This document shows positions 25,346 through 30,988 of a DNA stretch of 30,988 bases, one piece after another (position 1 is the first letter of the stretch; each line of letters starts with the position of its first letter). The position numbers and the translations under genes are program-made. The DNA lies in the NCBI GenBank assembly GCA_030531025.1, contig JAUMTV010000023.1, forward strand, positions 1-30,988. The letters run 5' to 3'. The DNA comes from Turicibacter sp. (GTDB lineage: Bacteria; Bacillota; Bacilli; MOL361; Turicibacteraceae). Under the pieces are notes generated by a model, which was not told where the DNA came from, made no database searches, and saw nothing but the letters and a program-made list of their open reading frames with translations.

Positions 25346-26338
25346 CTACTCAATTACGTTTAGTGTAAATCTTGGGCTTGTATAAACAATTGAATTATCA
25401 TGAGAGTCTTTTGTTAATTTTTCTAAAGGATTGTAAACAACATAAGCTATAATATCATACTTTCCTGGTTTATCTGGAGCTAATAATGATATTTTTCCGT
25501 TTGCAGTTTCATGTTCATTAAGTTCAATTAATTGAAATAAATTTGTTTCATTAATTGTTGTTTGTTCAAATCCAATAGTTGTTAATAATAAAGCATTGTT
25601 ATAGTCACCTATATTGCTGATATTATACATTAACTCAAATTCATCACCAGATTGCACAGTATATTCTTTTTCCGGTGCTGCAATAATATTATCTTTTTGA
25701 AATTCATTTTCATAATCCATATTTAAGATTACTTCTAAGCTATTGAATTGATAATAATTTAAAGCTTTTTCAAACTTTAGATTATTATTAAACATTTTTT
25801 TATCAGTAGATGAATTATCGTAAATTATATCGAGAACCTTATGAATCCCGTAATGATTAGATGGAATCCCCTCAATAGATGAAGCATTTACATCACTTCC
25901 AGCAACGAAAGAAATTAGGAGTTTATGTATATCTTCATCGACCTTTAATAGTTCATCTGATAAATAAACAGTGATTTTCTGACTTTCTCCATTACTTATA
26001 TTAAATTTATGAGAAGTTGCGTATTCACCTTCCTGAGTAATTTTAAAAGGAATTTGCATAAAATCATAAAAGAGCGACAGATTGACTTCTCGATCTTTTC
26101 CAATACTTTCGAATTCAATTTCTAATGGTATAGAAAAGTCTGTCATATTTATCTGATTATTAATGATTACTTCATTTTTATAACTTGCTTTCATGCTAAA
26201 TGAGCTATATTCTTCTTCCATTGCTTGCGATTCAGGTTGATAGTCAAAATTGCTATTCTCTCCAATTTCATCTTTCGGAGCTTCACAAGCAAATAGCATT
26301 AGACCACATAATAATAACCACAAAGTTTTTTTCAACAT
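25346..26338 (-). CDS. lipoprotein of unknown function carried by the cassette
   Basis: A 330-residue predicted lipoprotein. The signal peptide MLKKTLWLLLCGLMLFAC has a lipobox ending at C18, followed by an acidic, low-complexity linker. The body is rich in beta strands, Asn and Asp. The C-terminal part (about 210-330) reads like an Ig-like or surface beta domain (SGDEFELMYNISNIGDY, PDKPGKYDIIAYVVYNP). I recognise no family. ATG 26338 follows GGAGG. It is the second minus-strand gene of the cassette. Confidence 0.8.
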   Translation of the reverse strand: MLKKTLWLLLCGLMLFACEAPKDEIGENSNFDYQPESQAMEEEYSSFSMKASYKNEVIINNQINMTDFSIPLEIEFESIGKDREVNLSLFYDFMQIPFKITQEGEYATSHKFNISNGESQKITVYLSDELLKVDEDIHKLLISFVAGSDVNASSIEGIPSNHYGIHKVLDIIYDNSSTDKKMFNNNLKFEKALNYYQFNSLEVILNMDYENEFQKDNIIAAPEKEYTVQSGDEFELMYNISNIGDYNNALLLTTIGFEQTTINETNLFQLIELNEHETANGKISLLAPDKPGKYDIIAYVVYNPLEKLTKDSHDNSIVYTSPRFTLNVIE

Positions 26339-26553
26339 ACCTTCCTCCTTCAAAAAAATATCAGGAAAATATTAACATGAAAACAAAAAAATGTAAATAA
26401 TTAAGGTTGAATCGATGATACCATTAGATGTAATAGCAGATTGAGATAAGTTAAAAAATTGTTCGGAAATAATCTCAACTAAAACTTTGAGCTATGTTAG
26501 ATAATGTTGTTGATATTTTAATTGAAATAAAATTTAACTCGATATTTTTTACA

Positions 26554-26883
26554 TTAAAGTCCTAAAATCCAAAAATAATCATTTTTATTAACAGCATTAT
26601 TTATCCAATCATCTATTTGAATAAAAAAATTAATAATACATTCTTTTTGCTCTTTTTCTCCCAAAGCTAACTGCTTCACATTTTCCCATTCACTGAAAGT
26701 TACTTTCTCACGTCCGTAATAATCAAATTGCGAAAAAACTTTACTTAAATACGGAACTAAAACTGCAAACTCTTCATCTATAAGAAAAAGAGAATCTTCA
26801 CTCCAATGATTAGGATAATCTTTAGCATAACAAAATTCATAAACATCATGACTTTTTAATTCGCTCTTTTTTAATAAATTCAT
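26554..26883 (-). CDS. small acidic protein, possible orphan immunity protein
   Basis: A 109-residue soluble, acidic and aromatic-rich protein starting behind GGGAGG. Features such as CYAKDYPNHWSEDSLFLIDEEF, SQFDYYGREKVTFSEWENVK and the C-terminal IQIDDWI..DYFWILGL recall small immunity proteins of polymorphic toxin systems, which are often acidic and Trp-rich. No toxin gene is next to it. I cannot name a family, so the immunity role is a guess. It lies on the cassette upstream of the lipoprotein gene with a gap of about 215 bases and may have its own promoter. Confidence 0.6.
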   Translation of the reverse strand: MNLLKKSELKSHDVYEFCYAKDYPNHWSEDSLFLIDEEFAVLVPYLSKVFSQFDYYGREKVTFSEWENVKQLALGEKEQKECIINFFIQIDDWINNAVNKNDYFWILGL

Positions 26884-26944
26884 ATTATTTCCTCCCGCAT
26901 CCTAAAGTTTTACTTTAAATTTTAATATACATTGTCACTTTTTA

Positions 26945-27026
26945 CACTCTGTTAGACAAAAATGTTGAAATTAAAAGGTCGGTGATATCAACTGTTTCTT
27001 TACCAACAAGAATGTCTAACACAGCG
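26945..27026. repeat. right miniature end unit of the cassette
   Basis: An 82-bp unit with a left end (CTCTGTTAGAC at 26947-26957) and a right end (GTCTAACACAG at 27014-27024). Its right half shares an exact 21-base match, ending in GTCTAACACAG, with the left unit (27004-27024 and 25056-25076), plus a shared TGATATCAA further in. Confidence 0.65.
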
Positions 27027-27034
27027 AAAAATAA
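27027..27034 (+). repeat. right copy of the 8-bp target duplication
   Basis: AAAAATAA repeats 24955-24962 and directly follows the right inverted repeat. Confidence 0.8.
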
Positions 27035-27536
27035 AGATCAACAAGCTTTTAATAAATTAATGGAGACATATAGTGCAGCTGTATATTATCTAATTAAACG
27101 AATCGTTGGTGTCATTGCAACAGAGGAAGATCTTGAAGAAATGACAAGTGATGTTTTTGTTGGTGTTTGGCTTAATATAGGGGTATTTAATGAAGAAAGA
27201 GGAAGTTTACAAACGTTCATCTATATGAAAGCGAAGTATCGTGCTTTAACATTTAAACGATTATATGAGAAACAACAGAAGAGGCAAGATTTGAATGAAA
27301 TGGATATTCATCAAATTAAAGATCAAATATCAGTTGAATAGATGGTGAGTCAGTAAAGTTTTGCGATGGATTGATCAAATTAAAGAACCAGATCGGACAT
27401 ATTTTATTTTGAAGTATTTTCAATATTATGAAACAAAAGTGATTGCTGATCATTTTGGAACAACAGTTAAAGCGATTGAAAGCTCGTTATATCGAATACG
27501 AAAATAATTATTACGCTTAAAAGAAAAGGAGGACAG

Positions 27537-28945
27537 ATGATGACTGAAAAAGAGATAAATGAGTGGATTGAAGGCATGGAGTTTGATGAGAGTTTTTTGC
27601 AAGATTTAAACTTAACACTCATAGATGAACAGTTAGACGAGGAAAAAATGAAGCGTATTAAAGCTCGAACATTAAAGAAGATTCAGCCATCTTTAAAAGA
27701 AATGCCGCTATCCCAAAAACATCGCTGGTTATTAAGAGATTTAGTGGTCATCTTTTTGTTCTTTTTAGTTCCAATTAGTATTTTAGGAGTTTATCATACG
27801 TATTATTTTATTCCGAATTTAGGAGATGTCATAGAAAGTAAAAAACCAGTCTTTGTTCTTCCAAGTGAGCAAGTTAATGAAAATTCAACTTTAAAATGGT
27901 TAGTGTATGAAAGTGGAAGCATTGTACGTGCTCATATCGAAATCGTATTTGATTCAAAGATGAGTATGAAACAGCTTGAATTAGAAGATTTTGCTGCGTC
28001 ATTCACAGTAAACCATGTAGTTCATGAAGGAAAAACGACCTGGTTTCAGCAGGAAATTAATGATGATGAAAATCTCACCAAATTAAGTACGACAGTAGAG
28101 TTTAGAAAAGACATTCCAGTCTATCACGTAAATGATGAGATCGTTCTTGAAGTCCAAATCGCAGGTGATAAATCGTATCTTTATGAGATCGAAACTCTTC
28201 ATAATAGTGAAACTGGCCGTTCTTATGAAGATTTAGGTGTGACGTCCACTCAAAAAGGAATTAGTATTACAGCTGTGAGTCATGAAACAGATGATGAGTT
28301 AATCGTTTCATTTGTGACACCTCCAATGGACTTAACGTCTGTTTATGCATACGGGTCCCATTCACAAGCGCTTAAAGAGGGTCATGTAGGGATATATTTA
28401 GAAGATGCGACTGGAAAAAAATTTTTGCAGATTCAAATAATAATGTCACTTCTTTTAATACGTATCAATTTAAAACAGAGGGGTTAATGAAGCCTTATCA
28501 AATTAAGCTACCAGCTATCATCATTGAAAAGAAATTTTCAGATAGTGATTCAACTGTTTATCAGCTTGACTTACCATCATTAAATGAGCTCACTGATAAG
28601 AGTCACTCATTGATGATTGATGGATTTAAAGTCAATATTCTTTCACTGATGTTAACAGAGATAAATCAGCAAGAGGAAACTGATTTGAATGAAACGGGTC
28701 GCTATTTGTTGACAATGGATGTCCAATTTGAAACAGAAACGCGAGAGGATCGATTACTCTCTTTAAGTTTTAGTGACGCTAATAAATTAAATCCCGTTTT
28801 CACAGGCTATCAAACGACAAGTTCACCAATTGAAGAGGCGATAAGGTATGAATGCTGGTTAAATTCAAAACCAGAAGCCATAAATCTTCAAGTAGACCGA
28901 TTAGTCATCGAACTGTTAGGCGATTGGGTATTTTTAATAGAATAA
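27537..28945 (+). pseudogene. anti-sigma-like membrane protein gene broken by a frameshift
   Basis: This gene overlaps the ancestral stop of the ECF sigma gene (ATGA) and has a strong AAAGGAGG, so it is the sigma partner. The first part has a cytoplasmic N-terminus (1-65) with MTEKEINEWIEGMEFDESFL, one membrane segment (about 69-90) and an extracellular beta-rich domain, the layout of DUF4179-type anti-sigma proteins. At 28422-28426 there are five T after seven A. With six T the frame would read GKKFFADSNNN and run through TEGLMKPYQIKLP to the stop at 28943-28945, giving about 468 residues. As it stands translation ends at 28487. It could be a real mutation, a slippage-switch tract or a sequencing error. 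Confidence 0.8.
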
Positions 28946-29007
28946 CTTTAAACTAGCGACATATACTCTAAGCAAGCAATCATTGAAAAATAAGGAGGAG
29001 AACGACG

Positions 29008-30054
29008 GTGAAGTTGCGAAAAAGGCGACTTTTAATTAGTTTGCTAATAGGGATGATTATCTTTTTAGTTCTTCCAATGGTAATAAGTTCTTTCATATAT
29101 GAGCAACAGTTTGGGAGTCGACAAGAAACACCTGAATATTTAAAATATGAAGTAGAAGAGTTTGAGCAATTAAAGCAAACACCAGCTTTTTTTCCATCTA
29201 ATCATGGTCAGATTTTATCAGGATCCATTTATATGAATTCAGAAGTAATACAGCCTAAAGGCGTTATTATTATGTCTCATGGTTTAGGAGCGGGACATAA
29301 TACGTATTTACCTGAAATTGATTATATGGCAAAAGAAGGCTATATTGTTTTTGCTTATGATGGAACAGGGACGGATGCAAGTGAAGGAGAAAGTATTGTT
29401 GGATTACCACAGGCGATCATTGATTTAGATTATGCAATTCATTACATTAAAGATGACGAACAGTTTGATGGGTTACCATTAATGTTATATGGTCATAGTG
29501 CAGGTGGTTATGCTGCTATTAGTGTACTAGCTCAACATCAAGATATCACTGCGGTTGTTGAACGTTCTGGTTTTTATGATTCAACTGATATTATCAAAAC
29601 ATTTGGAGCGCAACTGATGGGTCCAGCTGCTCATCTTTTAACACCGTACATCAAAATCTATGAATGGTTGAAATTTGGTGAGTATGCTAAATTAAATGGA
29701 TTAGATGCTTTAAATCAAACGAAGACTCATGTGCTATTCATGCATAGTAAAGATGATGACGTGGTTAGTTATAGCCAAAACTTTGCTAAGTTTGCAGATT
29801 TATTTGGATCAAGAACACAGTTTAAATTTATAAGTTATCAAAATCGAGGACACGATGTTGTGATTAATTCAACGTTACTAAAAACTGTTCGCGAACAATT
29901 TGAAGAGGATTATCCGTCTTTAGTTGAAATGCCACAAGAAATCCGAAGAATGTATAATGAAGTGTTATATGATTTAGATTACCGTCTAGACTTTTCAGTA
30001 ATGAAAGAAATTGTTGGTTTTTTTGATCAGTGGATTATCAAAGAGTATGAATGA
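29008..30054 (+). CDS. membrane-anchored alpha/beta hydrolase
   Basis: A 348-residue serine hydrolase with an N-terminal membrane anchor (about 8-30) and an extracytoplasmic alpha/beta fold. It has the oxyanion-type MSHGLGAG (89-96), nucleophile S164 in YGHSAGGY, an acid in MHSKDDD (D249-D251) and catalytic H282 in NRGHDVV. Lipases, esterases and peptidases of this fold cannot be told apart here. It starts at GTG 29008, seven bases after AAGGAGGAG, 62 bases behind the broken anti-sigma gene. Confidence 0.9.
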   Translation: MKLRKRRLLISLLIGMIIFLVLPMVISSFIYEQQFGSRQETPEYLKYEVEEFEQLKQTPAFFPSNHGQILSGSIYMNSEVIQPKGVIIMSHGLGAGHNTYLPEIDYMAKEGYIVFAYDGTGTDASEGESIVGLPQAIIDLDYAIHYIKDDEQFDGLPLMLYGHSAGGYAAISVLAQHQDITAVVERSGFYDSTDIIKTFGAQLMGPAAHLLTPYIKIYEWLKFGEYAKLNGLDALNQTKTHVLFMHSKDDDVVSYSQNFAKFADLFGSRTQFKFISYQNRGHDVVINSTLLKTVREQFEEDYPSLVEMPQEIRRMYNEVLYDLDYRLDFSVMKEIVGFFDQWIIKEYE

Positions 30055-30122
30055 AAAAAGGTGAGAATATTTAACTTTCTAAACGTGTTTGAATAGTTGA
30101 TAGGATTCACATGATTATTAAT

Positions 30123-30152
30123 AAAAAAACTGTATCTTAGATACAGTTTTTT
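30123..30152. terminator. bidirectional terminator between convergent genes
   Basis: ACTGTATCT/AGATACAGT with flanking A and T runs ends the hydrolase transcript and the minus-strand DUF445 transcript, whose stop codon it touches. Confidence 0.85.
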
Positions 30153-30753
30153 ATAAGTACATTAAAATAATCCCTTGAATCAGTCCGATGACTCCACCTA
30201 AGCAAAAACCAAGCCACTCAATATGACGAAGTTCTTTTTTAGCGATTTTTAAAATAATTTGTTCAAGTTCTTTTAAATCAAGCGCATTAATGTTTTTTTC
30301 AATCAGTTGTTCGATGTTTAAACGTGTTTGTACAATATCTTTAATGTTAATTATTACTTCATCTAATCCCTGATCAACTTCATGATCGATCATTTGTTCA
30401 ATCGGTCCTTGAATCATTCCTTTAAACGGGAAAGGGATGATTGCTGTTTTCTCATCAATCACAACTTTGATTTTTCGTTTAACATATCCTTTTATATGAT
30501 GTAAATCTTCATCAGTAATTGTTTCATCTATTAAATCTTCAATGGATAACAGCTCATGTGCAACAACGTCAGCAATTGTTTTTGCTAACTCATTTCGACG
30601 CTTAGGAATCAACCCAACTATCGTAAATGGAGTTAATGGAATATGAATAGGCTTTAATGGGCGAAATAAAAGTTTTATCGCAAAGATATTTGTAATCCAA
30701 CCAATTAATGCGCCAACAATTGTTAAAATTAAAACAGTAATCATATGGTTCAT
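30151..30753 (-). CDS. short DUF445-family membrane protein
   Basis: A 200-residue protein with the DUF445 N-terminal signature GALIGWITNIFAIKLLFRP, then IPLTPFTIVGLIPKRRNELA. Hydrophobic segments lie at 1-25 and at about 180-199, with a helical amphipathic middle. It is roughly half the length of YheB-type DUF445 proteins (about 370 residues), but both membrane ends are present, so it looks complete as a short form. AGGAGG precedes the ATG by seven bases. Function unknown. Confidence 0.87.
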   Translation of the reverse strand: MNHMITVLILTIVGALIGWITNIFAIKLLFRPLKPIHIPLTPFTIVGLIPKRRNELAKTIADVVAHELLSIEDLIDETITDEDLHHIKGYVKRKIKVVIDEKTAIIPFPFKGMIQGPIEQMIDHEVDQGLDEVIINIKDIVQTRLNIEQLIEKNINALDLKELEQIILKIAKKELRHIEWLGFCLGGVIGLIQGIILMYL

Positions 30754-30783
30754 TTCAGTCCCTCCTAGTTGAAAATATCTCTC

Positions 30784-30813
30784 ATTTTAACATAAGAAGA
30801 AGTCGAAAGTAAA
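30784..30813 (-). promoter_or_regulatory. promoter of the DUF445 gene
   Basis: On the minus strand TTTACT (30813-30808), an 18-bp spacer and TAAAAT (30789-30784) precede the ribosome site. From 30814 to the window end I see no gene. Confidence 0.5.
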
Positions 30814-30988
30814 ATCGCAGATCAGAGTGTGTCAGAATTTTGGTGATCATGTTCAAGGTTTTTATGATCTCATTATCGTTTATCTGAATTCATGATAGGT
30901 GATTGAAGTAATTGTCTCATTTCAAAATAAGTCAAATATAAAATTAGAGTTGATCACAGAATGCTTAAACACTTCTTTGGATTATCTA

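Larger units (their letters stand above)
24963..27026. mobile_element. non-autonomous mobile cassette (transposon-like, no transposase)
   Basis: A 2,064-bp insertion in the sigma factor gene. The outer ends are GGCTCTGTTAGAC (24963-24975) and GTCTAACACAGCG (27014-27026), inverted repeats matching at 11 of 13 positions. An AAAAATAA duplication flanks it. It carries two minus-strand genes (a lipoprotein and a possible immunity protein) and no transposase, so it must have moved with a transposase supplied in trans. Each end holds a nested pair of end sequences (24963-25076 and 26945-27026). This recalls the mobile insertion cassettes described in bacilli. The transposase family is not assigned; an 8-bp duplication fits several families. 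Confidence 0.8.
24928..27540 (+). pseudogene. ECF sigma factor gene split by an insertion and further decayed
   Basis: Two separated parts form one gene. The 5' end (24928-24962, after AAGGGAG) encodes MIELLVKRLKN. The rest starts at about 27035 and encodes DQQAFNKLMETYSAAVYYL and the sigma region 2 TEEDLEEMTSDVFVGVW. Joined without the 2,064-bp insert and one copy of its target duplication, they read MIELLVKRLKNKDQQAFNKL in one frame. A TAG at 27339-27341 and a frameshift before 27358 follow. Region 4 then reads WIDQIKEPDRTYFILKYF and IADHFGTTVKAIESSLYR, with another TAA at 27505-27507. The ancestral TGA (27538-27540) overlaps the next gene's ATG, typical of sigma/anti-sigma pairs. No functional sigma factor can be made. 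Confidence 0.88.

Overview
The window is a chromosomal stretch of an AT-rich, Gram-positive-type bacterium (Bacillota). The signs are strong AGGAGG-type ribosome binding sites, U-tract hairpin terminators, a proline T-box riboswitch, a DeoR-type fru operon and a lipoprotein with a Gram-positive lipobox. The eukaryote/archaeal-type prolyl-tRNA synthetase and overall gene style would fit an Erysipelotrichia- or Turicibacter-like organism, but no search was run and that placement is tentative.

Left part (1-8 kb): a two-component system (647-2658) is followed by a membrane protein fusing a heavy-metal-associated domain, a SafE/DsbD-like membrane core and a cupredoxin-like tail, suggesting copper handling. 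Next come a decayed histidine-phosphatase pseudogene and a membrane-anchored glycerophosphodiester phosphodiesterase, both on the minus strand. Two small proteins of unknown function follow, each with a clear sigma-A-type promoter.

Middle (8-23 kb): proS sits behind a complete T-box leader whose specifier reads CCA (Pro). A small DUF4177-like protein precedes the fruR-fruK-fruA operon, whose promoter is overlapped by TGAATG units phased at exactly 10 bp. Then come a ThyX-like protein (minus), a family 32 glycosyltransferase, an EamA transporter, a four-helix membrane protein, a CPBP intramembrane protease, a ClC-type channel/antiporter, exonuclease III (minus) and a second two-component system (minus).

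Right part (23-31 kb) is the most unusual. A 437-residue protein joins a GNAT-like domain to an aminoglycoside 6-adenylyltransferase-like domain, and the key motifs of both look eroded. An ECF sigma factor gene is then split by a 2,064-bp insertion that has imperfect terminal inverted repeats and an 8-bp target duplication (AAAAATAA). Removing the insertion and one duplication copy restores the N-terminal reading frame exactly. The insertion has no transposase. It carries a lipoprotein and a possible immunity protein, and each of its ends is a miniature left-end/right-end pair, so it looks like a non-autonomous mobile cassette. The rest of the sigma gene has further stops and a frameshift, and its partner membrane (anti-sigma-like) gene is broken by one missing base in a homopolymer. 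A membrane-anchored alpha/beta hydrolase and a short DUF445 protein close the window.
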